DNA of 40,356 nt from an uncultured Lachnospiraceae bacterium. Its GTDB lineage: Bacteria > Bacillota > Clostridia > Lachnospirales > Lachnospiraceae. A model generated the notes under the pieces. The model was not told where the DNA came from. It worked only from the letters and a program-made list of their open reading frames with translations, and did no database searches. Shown piece after piece: positions 24,208-31,638 of the stretch. Within the stretch, counting starts at the first letter, position 1, and every line of letters begins with the position of its first letter. The position numbers and the translations under genes were made by a program. The stretch covers positions 1-40,356 of the forward strand of contig CANPZZ010000008.1 in NCBI GenBank assembly GCA_947589125.1. Direction: 5' to 3'.

Positions 24208-24504
24208 TTACCGCGGAAGTACGATCTTCCTTTTAAATTCGTCTTTCGCCGGTTTGTAGAGCACGATTTTATTCCCGATCACCTGCACTACCTCTGAACG
24301 CGTGCGCTCCGCGATCGTCGCGGCGATCTCCCTGCCGTCGTCCAGGCAGTTCTTTAACACGTTCAGCTTCACAAGTTCCCGCGCTTCCAGCGCCTCCGCT
24401 ACCGCCCTGGTAAGTTCCGGCGTCACGCTGGATTTGCCCACCTGGAAAATGGGCTCGATATTCATCGCAAGGCCCTTTAAATAGGACCGCTGTTTTGAAG
24501 TCAT
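24208..24504 (-). CDS. yhbY: YhbY-family CRM-domain RNA-binding protein
   Basis: The protein has 98 residues and is a single CRM domain: TSKQRSYLKGLAMNIEPIFQVGKS at the N-terminus, a GxxG-like loop, and VVQVIGNKIVLYKPA near the end. YhbY associates with pre-50S particles. The position between obgE and nadD is standard for Clostridia. Confidence 0.93.
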   Translation of the reverse strand: MTSKQRSYLKGLAMNIEPIFQVGKSSVTPELTRAVAEALEARELVKLNVLKNCLDDGREIAATIAERTRSEVVQVIGNKIVLYKPAKDEFKRKIVLPR

Positions 24505-24575
24505 AAAAAATTCTCCTCCGCCTCTTACGCGAGGCTGCCCCGGCCACGCAAAACCTGTCCGCAGCCGTCTTACTG

Positions 24576-25880
24576 TTACTTATAGTAGTCAAACGCGAAT
24601 CCGTACATCCGCACTGTGTCTCCGTCCTGGATACCGGCGTCCTCCAGATCCTTCAGAATACCGGTATCCTTAAGGAAATTCTGGAAGAACAGAAAGCCTT
24701 TCTCCGATTCCAGATTCGTATATCCCAGCATCTTCTCGATCCGCGGTCCCTCGACCACAAAAGCGCCGTCTTCATCACGTTCAATCGTATAAGGCAGGTT
24801 CGAACCGGCGCGGAGTACATTCACGTCAAATTCCTTCGCAAAGACCGTCGGCGTCCGGTCGACTGTCTGAAGGAGCTGGTATACCGCGTATAAAAGCTCT
24901 TTCACACCCTCTCCGCTTACCGCCGAGATCGGAAAGACCTGTATCCCCTCCGGCTCAAACGCCGCTTTCAGACGGCCCAGCGGATCCGTATCGTTGCCCT
25001 GGGCGTCCAGCGTTCCGTACATGGCGTCGATCTTATTGGCGGCGATGATCTGTGGCCTCTTAAGAAGCTCCGGATCGTATTTCTCCAGCTCGCCGTTTAT
25101 CACGCGGATATCCTCCACCGGATCGCGCCCTTCCGTGGACGCGGCGTCCACCACATGCAGAAGCACCTTCGTCCGTTCGATATGCTGCAGAAAATCGTGT
25201 CCGAGGCCCACGCCCTCCGACGCGCCCTCGATCAGTCCGGGGATATCCGCCATGACAAATCCGGCCCCGTCGTCCAGATCGACCACACCGAGATGGGGAT
25301 CCAGCGTCGTAAAATGATAATTGGCGATCTTCGGTCTGGCATTGCTGACACGGGAGATCAATGTGGATTTGCCTACGTTCGGGAACCCGATCAGCCCCAC
25401 GTCGGCGATCACCTTAAGTTCCAACTGGACCCAGAGCTCCTGGCCCGGCTGGCCCGGCTGCGCGTACTGGGGCGCCTGCATCGTGGCGGTGGCATAGTTC
25501 ATATTCCCCTGACCGCCTTTTCCGCCCTTTAAGACCACTTCCCTGCGGTTTTCACCGGACATATCGGTAATTACCTTGCCTGACTCGAAATCCTTGATTA
25601 CGGTGCCCTCAGGGACTTTGATGATCAGATCCTCGCCGTTCTTGCCGCTGCAGCGGCGCTTGCCGCCCGGTTCTCCGTTCCCGGCGGCGTACTTGCGCTT
25701 ATATCGGAAATCGGTCAGCGTGTTCAGGCCATCATCCACCACAAAGATCACGTCGCCGCCCCGGCCGCCGTTGCCGCCGTCCGGACCGCCGGCCGGCACG
25801 TAAAGCTCCCTTCGGAAGCTCACATGGCCGTCGCCGCCATTGCCGGATTTAATAAATATTTTTGCACGGTCTGCAAACAT
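24576..25880 (-). CDS. obgE: GTPase Obg/CgtA
   Basis: The protein has 434 residues from the Met of MFADRAKIFIKSG, preceded by AGGAAGAGG; the ORF-track N-terminal extension lies in the hairpin-containing gap. Domains in order are the glycine-rich Obg fold (about 1-158), the GTPase domain with G1 GFPNVGKST, G3 DIPGL and G4 NKID, and the C-terminal OCT domain (about 350-430). It is an essential GTPase in 50S maturation and stress signalling. It lies after rpmA, the usual order. Confidence 0.96.
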   Translation of the reverse strand: MFADRAKIFIKSGNGGDGHVSFRRELYVPAGGPDGGNGGRGGDVIFVVDDGLNTLTDFRYKRKYAAGNGEPGGKRRCSGKNGEDLIIKVPEGTVIKDFESGKVITDMSGENRREVVLKGGKGGQGNMNYATATMQAPQYAQPGQPGQELWVQLELKVIADVGLIGFPNVGKSTLISRVSNARPKIANYHFTTLDPHLGVVDLDDGAGFVMADIPGLIEGASEGVGLGHDFLQHIERTKVLLHVVDAASTEGRDPVEDIRVINGELEKYDPELLKRPQIIAANKIDAMYGTLDAQGNDTDPLGRLKAAFEPEGIQVFPISAVSGEGVKELLYAVYQLLQTVDRTPTVFAKEFDVNVLRAGSNLPYTIERDEDGAFVVEGPRIEKMLGYTNLESEKGFLFFQNFLKDTGILKDLEDAGIQDGDTVRMYGFAFDYYK

Positions 25881-25922
25881 AGATACCTCTTCCTGCTGAA
25901 ATAAATCCTGCCATTCAGACAA

Positions 25923-25954
25923 GAAGGCTTCATACCAGTCAGTATGAAGCCTTC
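25923..25954. repeat. 13-bp perfect inverted repeat between rpmA and obgE
   Basis: GAAGGCTTCATAC and GTATGAAGCCTTC pair perfectly around a 6-nt loop. Downstream bases on the minus strand (TTGTCTG) are not a real T run, so it could be a partial terminator or an RNA-processing/stability hairpin that sets the L27 to Obg ratio. Confidence 0.7.
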
Positions 25955-25966
25955 GGACAAATCACA

Positions 25967-26260
25967 TTACTCAGCTGCTTCCACTCTCGGATACACAGAA
26001 ACCTGCTTCTTGTCTCTGCCCTTCCTCTCGAAGCGGACGATTCCGTCTACCTTGGCGAACAGGGTGTCGTCTCCGCCGCGGCCAACGTTGTTGCCGGGAT
26101 GGATCTTGGTTCCGCGCTGCCGGTAGAGAACGTTGCCAGCCAGAACGAACTGTCCGTCAGCTCTCTTGGCGCCGAGACGCTTGGACTCGGAGTCACGGCC
26201 GTTCTTCGTAGAACCAACGCCCTTCTTGTGAGCGAATAACTGAAGGTTCATCTGAAACAT
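25967..26260 (-). CDS. rpmA: 50S ribosomal protein L27 with cleavable N-terminus
   Basis: The protein has 97 residues. The start at 26260 has GGAGG 8 nt upstream. The N-terminus [21 protein letters not shown] carries the Firmicutes-type extension ending QLFA just before HKKG, which is removed by the cysteine protease Prp. The gene for Prp lies immediately upstream with a 3-bp gap. The mature tail reaches the peptidyl-transferase centre. Confidence 0.97.
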   Translation of the reverse strand: MFQMNLQLFAHKKGVGSTKNGRDSESKRLGAKRADGQFVLAGNVLYRQRGTKIHPGNNVGRGGDDTLFAKVDGIVRFERKGRDKKQVSVYPRVEAAE

Positions 26261-26263
26261 GAA

Positions 26264-26602
26264 TTACACCTCCTCAAATCGAATGTTGATATATGGTTCC
26301 CCGTACGCTTCCTCGATGTTCATAAGCCCGAACACCAGGGAATTCATAAGGAGACTTGATTCGGAACTGATGACATCCGTAAACTGGAAATCAAACATCC
26401 CCTCGTCTTCATCCTCGTCCGCCGTAAAACGGTCGTCGGTAAAATGCTCTACCGAGTTGGCCATATTAAGCGTCATCGCGGATACCGCTGCGCACACGGC
26501 TTCCTGCCCTTCCTGCGGATCATCCGCAAGTCCGGCGTGGCCGGTCAGATGAATGCCTCTGTAATTGTGTTCCGAATCAACCAGTACTGTCACATGAATC
26601 AT
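26264..26602 (-). CDS. prp: Ribosomal-processing cysteine protease Prp
   Basis: The protein has 112 residues. Catalytic His and Cys are visible in GIHLTGHAGLA and EAVCAAVSAMTL, the family pattern. The acidic loop TADEDEDEG is typical. Prp removes the N-terminal extension of L27 before ribosome assembly. Its gene sits between rplU and rpmA as usual. The ribosome-binding site is weak, and a GC-rich inverted repeat lies in the 52-bp gap after rplU, which may keep its expression below that of the ribosomal proteins. Confidence 0.95.
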   Translation of the reverse strand: MIHVTVLVDSEHNYRGIHLTGHAGLADDPQEGQEAVCAAVSAMTLNMANSVEHFTDDRFTADEDEDEGMFDFQFTDVISSESSLLMNSLVFGLMNIEEAYGEPYINIRFEEV

Positions 26603-26654
26603 ACGATCACTGCGCGTTTTCCGCGCTCATGCACCGGCCTGCGCCGGCAAACGA

Positions 26655-26963
26655 TTAAGCGTTGATCTTGTCGATCTTAACCTGGGTGAACAGCTGTCTG
26701 TGACCGTTCTTCTTGTGATATCCGGTCTTTCTCTTGTACTTGTAGACGATCACTTTCTTCGCTTTCCCCTGCTTCTCAACAGTCGCGGAAACGCTGGCTC
26801 CCTCGACAGTCGGGCATCCGACCTTGAGTTCTCCGTCACTCACCGCAAGCACCTGGTCAAAGGTCACGGTTTCGCCAGCTTCTGCTTCAAGCTTCTCAAT
26901 CCTAATGACATCGCCCTCGGATACCTTATACTGCTTACCGCCGGTAGCAATAATAGCGTACAT
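26655..26963 (-). CDS. rplU: 50S ribosomal protein L21
   Basis: The protein has 102 residues from the Met of [14 protein letters not shown], with AGGAGG just upstream; the ORF-track extension runs into the leader. The C-terminal [21 protein letters not shown] (in part) is the L21 signature. It is the first gene of the ribosomal/GTPase cluster and has its own promoter and a structured leader of about 100 nt. Confidence 0.97.
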   Translation of the reverse strand: MYAIIATGGKQYKVSEGDVIRIEKLEAEAGETVTFDQVLAVSDGELKVGCPTVEGASVSATVEKQGKAKKVIVYKYKRKTGYHKKNGHRQLFTQVKIDKINA

Positions 26964-27070
26964 ATATGGCACCTCCTCTTTATCATTACTCGCCAACTAC
27001 GGTGTCCCCGCAGCCTGTCCGCAAAGCGGAACCGGCCCGGAATCTTACAGAACCTCATTGTGCGGCACAC
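26964..27070 (-). ncRNA. Probable L21 leader (5' UTR autoregulatory structure)
   Basis: About 100 nt of non-coding, GC-rich sequence lie between the rplU promoter and start codon. It contains a TCCGC-TTT-GCGGA hairpin and a conserved-looking end (CCGTAGTTGGCGAGTA) before the ribosome-binding site. Firmicutes rplU mRNAs often carry an L21 leader at this place. The match is by position and general form; I could not test a covariance model. Confidence 0.45.
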
Positions 27071-27076
27071 TAACAA

Positions 27077-27105
27077 ATCATACCATCCTGTATATGAAAA
27101 GTCAA
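27077..27105 (-). promoter_or_regulatory. Promoter of the rplU cluster
   Basis: On the minus strand TTGACT (27105-27100) and TATGAT (27082-27077) are separated by 17 bp, and TGG precedes the -10. This is the strongest promoter candidate for the eight-gene rplU-rsfS cluster. Confidence 0.75.
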
Positions 27106-27135
27106 CAGTTTTTTCATGAAATTCCTTAACCGAAA

Positions 27136-28293
27136 TTAATTATTTCTGGAAAAATGCATGTAATCCGGTTCGTCGCTCCATGCTCCTCCCCATGTGAAGC
27201 CGGCTTCGGTAAACAGCTTATAGCAAAGATCGTTCCTGTCGATCTTATGCGGGAAATCCAGGCTGCGATCCATATAGGCACGGCCATTCTCGGGCGCACA
27301 GACTTCTCCGCCATTAGTCACATACGGATTATACAACGGGTTGATATCGATAGCCACCCCATACGCATGACGGGACAGACTGCTGGTTCCGGCTACAGTC
27401 CTGTAATTAAAACAGGATGTATTATTGTCGGAACTGGACGCGTCGTCATCCCCGCCGTACTCATCTACAAGAACCATCTTCTCGATCGGATATTTCGCCG
27501 CGTAGAGCCGATGGAATATAGAGAGAAGGTCGCTGCTGATCGACCGGTTGCTGATAAGCTCTCCGACGCGGATATTTCCATCAAAATCATAATACAGAAC
27601 CCGCATATACCGCAGACTGCTTATCGGGACCGGACAGCCGTCGCTATATGATTTGCCGTAAATACGTTCAAATATATGATCCGTAATCTCGCTCTGCCAG
27701 AACAGATTATCTTCCCCCACAAGTTCTATCTGTTCAATCGTCAGTATATCGCCCACAGCGACTGTCGGCATTGCCGGTACGGTCTCCTCAGCAGTATCAG
27801 CCGTCGGTTCTTCAGAAGATAGTTCTTCAGAAGACGCTTCGCTCTCATCCAGACTTTCCGGAAGCATTTCCTCTGTGACTTCTGATGTCATTGCCTCCGT
27901 CTGGACGCGGTCAGATCCGTCCCCGGAAGAAGCCAGGACGGCAGCCGGCAAGGAATTCGCCGGCTGATCCGCCAGTATCCGTATGGGTTCTGATGCCGTT
28001 TCCTCTGCCGCAGCCGTCTTGTAGGTAGCTTTCTGATAACTGCCGCCCAAAAGTCCGGATGCGGTGATCAGAACCGCTATAACCACCGGCACCATCATCC
28101 AGACCGCTGTCAGAGATATTCCTCTGCGGCGTTTTTTTACCGCCCGTTTTCTTTGAGATGATCTGCGCTGCCGGTATCTTCCGCTTGGATAACTGTAACG
28201 CAGATCCACGGTGTGGGAATATTTCACCATTTCCCCTCTATGGCGGTTACGGTTCGTTCGTCTTCTTCTTCGGAAGCCATTAGCGCTATACAT
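27136..28293 (-). CDS. Membrane-anchored M15-type metallopeptidase (DD-carboxypeptidase-like), copy 1
   Basis: The protein has 385 residues from the ATG that overlaps the end of the DltA-like gene by 8 bases. A basic, Arg/Tyr-rich cytoplasmic tail of about 60 residues precedes one membrane segment (about 64-83), then a Ser/Glu-rich spacer, then the M15C/VanY-like domain. Zinc ligands are expected at H309 and D316 in SRHAYGVAID and H380 in DYMHF; D377 takes the place of the catalytic acid. It should trim D-Ala or cleave peptide stems. Its catalytic half closely resembles the lipoprotein copy at 34671. Spacing makes it the last gene of the dlt-like operon. Confidence 0.88.
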   Translation of the reverse strand: MYSANGFRRRRRTNRNRHRGEMVKYSHTVDLRYSYPSGRYRQRRSSQRKRAVKKRRRGISLTAVWMMVPVVIAVLITASGLLGGSYQKATYKTAAAEETASEPIRILADQPANSLPAAVLASSGDGSDRVQTEAMTSEVTEEMLPESLDESEASSEELSSEEPTADTAEETVPAMPTVAVGDILTIEQIELVGEDNLFWQSEITDHIFERIYGKSYSDGCPVPISSLRYMRVLYYDFDGNIRVGELISNRSISSDLLSIFHRLYAAKYPIEKMVLVDEYGGDDDASSSDNNTSCFNYRTVAGTSSLSRHAYGVAIDINPLYNPYVTNGGEVCAPENGRAYMDRSLDFPHKIDRNDLCYKLFTEAGFTWGGAWSDEPDYMHFSRNN

Positions 28294-29797
28294 AAAGTTC
28301 CTTCAGACGTTTTCTGTCGATTTTTCCGTTGGCATTGCGGGGCATCTCATCAAGATAAATGTATTTGTTAGGAAGCATATACCTAGGAACACGTCCCGCA
28401 AGAGTTTTCGACAGGATTTTCTTGTCTGTCTGTGTTCCCGTATACAAAAACAAAATCATCTGCCGGCCTCTGTCATAGATGCAGGCGCACTCTTCAATTT
28501 CAGGCATCAGACCTGCCGCGGCTTCGATCTCTCCAAGCTCGATCCGATAGCCCAGCCGCTTGATCTGATAATCCAGCCGGTCATGGTACAAAAGCTCTCC
28601 CCGGTCATTATAGCTGACAAGATCACCAGTCCGGTAAATGATCTCCGGATAAGCGCTGTTCAGCGGATTCTGAACAAATCTCTCCGCTGTCCGTTCCGGA
28701 TTGTTATAATAGCCGCTGGCCAGCGTACAGCCGCGAACGCATAATTCGCCTTCCTTTTCGCTGCCCGGAAGCACCAGCTGGTTCTGCTCATCCAGAACCA
28801 TAATGTCGATATTGCCGCAGGGCCATCCGATCGGAAGGGACTCATCGTCAGCAAACTCACGGTCCAGATTGTAATATGTACATACATATGTCTCCGTAGG
28901 TCCATACATATTGCAGTAAAGCGCGTCCGGCACATATTTTCTCCAGTAATTCAGCTGCTTCATGGGCATCACTTCTCCCGCGAAGAAAACGTAGCGGAGG
29001 TATTTGGGCACTTCGGCCTCAAAGCCGTGCAGATTGGCTACTACACTCAGCGCGAAAGGAACCCAGAAGACAGCTGTTACATGATGCCCGTTAAGAAATG
29101 CAATCAGATTGGCCGGAAACGTAAAGTTTTCCTGCGGGATGATCACTGTCCTGCATCCGAATTTCAGCGGGCAGTAAACATCATGATCAGAGACATCAAA
29201 ATAAAGCGGAACCTGGTTGCCGAGTACATCTGAAGGCCCAAAATCATATTCCTTCTCCAGCCACTGCATATTATTGATCACGACGCGGTGGCTGACGACA
29301 ACCCCTTTGGGGACGCCTGTGGAACCGCTGGTAAACAGAATATACAACGGATCGGAATCAACCTGGCGGCGGCGCACCGCGTGTAAGAGCTCCGTATCCG
29401 TCGGTCCGCGCACCAGATCGTCAAACAGCAGGAGCGGACATCCCGCGTCAAGGCTCTCTGCCAGCGTCATCTGCGCCGGTTCTGTAATAACCGCCGCCGG
29501 TTTCAGAACGGAAAAGATCGTCCGGATCCGGTCAGCCGGCATGGTAACATCGATGGGGCAATAACAGCATCCGCCGTAAACAGCCCCCAAAAAAGCGACG
29601 ATCATGGACGCGCTCTTTTCCATCAGTACCGCGACAGGTCTCTGAAAAGCATCAAGAGCCGCGATCCGGCTCCCGATGGCGCGGGCAGCCTCTCCGGTCT
29701 GAGCAAATGTATAGCTTTGTTTTACGTCTTCATATGCACAATGATCCCGAAAGCGTCCTTCGGACGCCTCCAGGAACTCCAGTACGCTTCTGATCAT
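28286..29797 (-). CDS. DltA-like amino-acid adenylating enzyme (carrier-protein ligase)
   Basis: The protein has 503 residues, the same length as DltA. Adenylation-domain motifs are complete: TSGSTGVPKG (156-165), MYGPTET, YRTGD (388-392), RLGYRIELGEIE, and NANGKIDR with catalytic K492. It should activate an amino acid and load it onto the carrier protein encoded upstream. In DltA proteins the segment FCGEV has a Cys that helps select D-Ala; here it is FAGEV (Ala273), and the nearby pocket segment SFDLSVMDLY reads YFDVSDHDVY. The substrate may therefore not be D-Ala. Gene order and partners place it in an envelope acylation operon. Confidence 0.85.
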   Translation of the reverse strand: MIRSVLEFLEASEGRFRDHCAYEDVKQSYTFAQTGEAARAIGSRIAALDAFQRPVAVLMEKSASMIVAFLGAVYGGCCYCPIDVTMPADRIRTIFSVLKPAAVITEPAQMTLAESLDAGCPLLLFDDLVRGPTDTELLHAVRRRQVDSDPLYILFTSGSTGVPKGVVVSHRVVINNMQWLEKEYDFGPSDVLGNQVPLYFDVSDHDVYCPLKFGCRTVIIPQENFTFPANLIAFLNGHHVTAVFWVPFALSVVANLHGFEAEVPKYLRYVFFAGEVMPMKQLNYWRKYVPDALYCNMYGPTETYVCTYYNLDREFADDESLPIGWPCGNIDIMVLDEQNQLVLPGSEKEGELCVRGCTLASGYYNNPERTAERFVQNPLNSAYPEIIYRTGDLVSYNDRGELLYHDRLDYQIKRLGYRIELGEIEAAAGLMPEIEECACIYDRGRQMILFLYTGTQTDKKILSKTLAGRVPRYMLPNKYIYLDEMPRNANGKIDRKRLKELYV

Positions 29798-29808
29798 ATC
29801 GGTCTCTC

Positions 29809-30549
29809 CTATTCATTCTCCGTCACTACCAGATATTCGATTCCGTCAACGATATCGTTGGTGGTATAGATGATGAGTTCGGTCCTGCCGTCCGTCATGC
29901 GGTAAACGCCAAATTCTTCCGTATAATTATCCTTGTAAGCTTCCCTGACGTCATCCGCGGTGGAACCGATCCTGATGCCTTCTGCCGTGGCGACCGTATC
30001 GTCAAGAACATATACGGAGGCAACGCAGTCTTTGCCGTCTGCAGGATATGTACTAAGTTCAAAACCTTTGTAGGTATAAACGATGTCTTTGCCCTGATAA
30101 GCGCAGCTGTCCTGCTCAAAGGTCTTTTCAGGCTCTCCCAGTTTCTCAAGGATCGGGGCGGCCTCGGCTCCCATAATCACCGTAACATCCCCAACCACAA
30201 ACGTATATCCGTCCGCTGACGCTGCCGCCGCTGCGGTCGTTTCTGCTTCTGCGGTCTCTGCCTCTGTAGTCTCGGCTTCTGTAGTCTCTGCCTCTGTAGT
30301 CTCGGCTTCCGTGGTTTTCGCTTCTGTTGTCTCGGGCGCCGCCGTTGTCTCCGCTTCCGTAGTCTTCGCCGCTTCTGTCTCTGCCTTTGTCGTCTCCTCC
30401 GCCGTCGTTTCAGCCGTTTCGGCCTCCGTCGTCACAGCCGTTGTCGCTGCCGTATCGTTCGCCCCGGAGGACCGCGCACAGGAAACAATCACTATCGCCG
30501 CCGCCAGAACAACACCCGCTGTCAAAACATTTCTTACGGGTTTTTTCAT
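29809..30549 (-). CDS. Lipoprotein with Thr/Glu pentapeptide repeats and a small C-terminal domain
   Basis: The protein has 246 residues. The signal ends in lipobox IVSC (Cys24), so it is anchored outside the membrane. Residues about 30-112 are a low-complexity stalk of TTEAE-type repeats rich in Thr, Glu and Ala. The C-terminal domain (about 113-246) has short motifs such as KLGEPEKTFEQDSCAY and GIRIGSTADDVREAY, reminiscent of BamE/SmpA-like folds. Function is unknown. It lies 11-13 bp from both neighbours inside the dlt-like operon, so it probably acts with the acylation machinery or senses its substrate. Confidence 0.82.
   Translation of the reverse strand: MKKPVRNVLTAGVVLAAAIVIVSCARSSGANDTAATTAVTTEAETAETTAEETTKAETEAAKTTEAETTAAPETTEAKTTEAETTEAETTEAETTEAETAEAETTAAAAASADGYTFVVGDVTVIMGAEAAPILEKLGEPEKTFEQDSCAYQGKDIVYTYKGFELSTYPADGKDCVASVYVLDDTVATAEGIRIGSTADDVREAYKDNYTEEFGVYRMTDGRTELIIYTTNDIVDGIEYLVVTENE
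30237..30420 (-). repeat. 15-bp minisatellite encoding the lipoprotein stalk
   Basis: The unit GTAGTCTCNGCNTCN and close variants recur in tandem in phase with the reading frame, giving TTEAE pentapeptides. Copies near 30266-30310 are almost identical, the outer ones diverged. Length variation by slippage is likely. Confidence 0.85.
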
Positions 30550-30562
30550 AATTTTCTCCTCC

Positions 30563-31627
30563 TTATTCCTCTGTTTTAAATTGCTTCAGAAAGCCTGTCC
30601 GCGCAAATTCTTCTTCCTGCTGCGCTTTCATGCTGTCGTAATATGATTCCTTCTCCGCCCAGACAGCCGCCAGACCGCTGTCGTCCCGTCGGTCGGCTGC
30701 GCCGGCATCATAAAGCAGCGGTCCAAGGTAACGGGACACCTTCTCGGCGCCGTAAACATTCATATGGAGTCCGCCGTCGTAAGTATCCTGAGAAAAATCC
30801 AGTCCAATCTCATCGATCGCGCTGATACAGTTAATATAGGTCAGGTCGTGTTCTTCCGCATATGCAGCGATCTGTTCTTCCCACTGATCATGCCAGGCAG
30901 GATATAGGGACGGGGCCTTCATCAGAAGAAAGGTAATTCCGTTTTCTTCACAAAGTGTCCGCATCCGCTCAAGATATTCCCAGGCCCTGTCGTCAAACGA
31001 ATAGTCAGCAAGTCTCCGCACGGTGGGGAAATCCCCGGCAGGTCTCACATCGGCACGCATATAATAGCCGTTGTGGGACACCTGGTTCCTGTGGAAATAA
31101 TACCGGAAATCATCTGCTTCCAGCTGATTCCACCGCGAATGGAAACGCAGCAGCGGAAAGATATATTCGATCATATGCTCGTCGTCCATCGCAGTGGCAC
31201 GAATGGCATTCCACTTGGAGGAAGACCAGCGCATACCGTCAAGCGTCATTCGGTTATAGGTCTCATTGGTCTGCTCATACTGCTGCATTGCAGAGACACT
31301 GAACACAACGACCTTAGGGGTCTCCTTTTTCAGCGTATCTTCCAGCAGGTAATAGGATTGGGCGATCAGCTGCTGGGCGCTTCCGCGGATGTAGCTTGTA
31401 ATCCCGTATTCACGGAAAAGCACGACCGGGGAAATATTCTCGTAGACCTCACAGTCTCCAAGAAAGATCACATCATGGTCCGTTGTTTCCTTATAGTATT
31501 CCTGAATGAAATTTCCCTCTACCACCAGCCCCATATACTTGGGAACCAGAAGACGCTGCAGGCCCGCAAGCACGACAACCGAACATATAACAATCACCAG
31601 AAGCGTCAAAAAAAACTTTCTTTTCAT
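30563..31627 (-). CDS. SGNH-hydrolase-like / DltD-like protein with Cys in the nucleophile position
   Basis: The protein has 354 residues with one N-terminal membrane segment (about 5-23) and an extracytoplasmic SGNH-like domain. The first block reads VIFLGDCEVYE: the usual GDS Ser is Cys59. The last block, DGGLHMNVYG, supplies D284 and H288. Together with an MBOAT protein, such proteins (DltD, AlgJ/AlgX-like) complete transfer of an acyl group to a surface polymer. A Cys nucleophile would use a thioester intermediate, or the protein may be non-catalytic. It lies 11 bp after the MBOAT gene. Confidence 0.8.
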   Translation of the reverse strand: MKRKFFLTLLVIVICSVVVLAGLQRLLVPKYMGLVVEGNFIQEYYKETTDHDVIFLGDCEVYENISPVVLFREYGITSYIRGSAQQLIAQSYYLLEDTLKKETPKVVVFSVSAMQQYEQTNETYNRMTLDGMRWSSSKWNAIRATAMDDEHMIEYIFPLLRFHSRWNQLEADDFRYYFHRNQVSHNGYYMRADVRPAGDFPTVRRLADYSFDDRAWEYLERMRTLCEENGITFLLMKAPSLYPAWHDQWEEQIAAYAEEHDLTYINCISAIDEIGLDFSQDTYDGGLHMNVYGAEKVSRYLGPLLYDAGAADRRDDSGLAAVWAEKESYYDSMKAQQEEEFARTGFLKQFKTEE

Positions 31628-31638
31628 TATGCCGCCTC

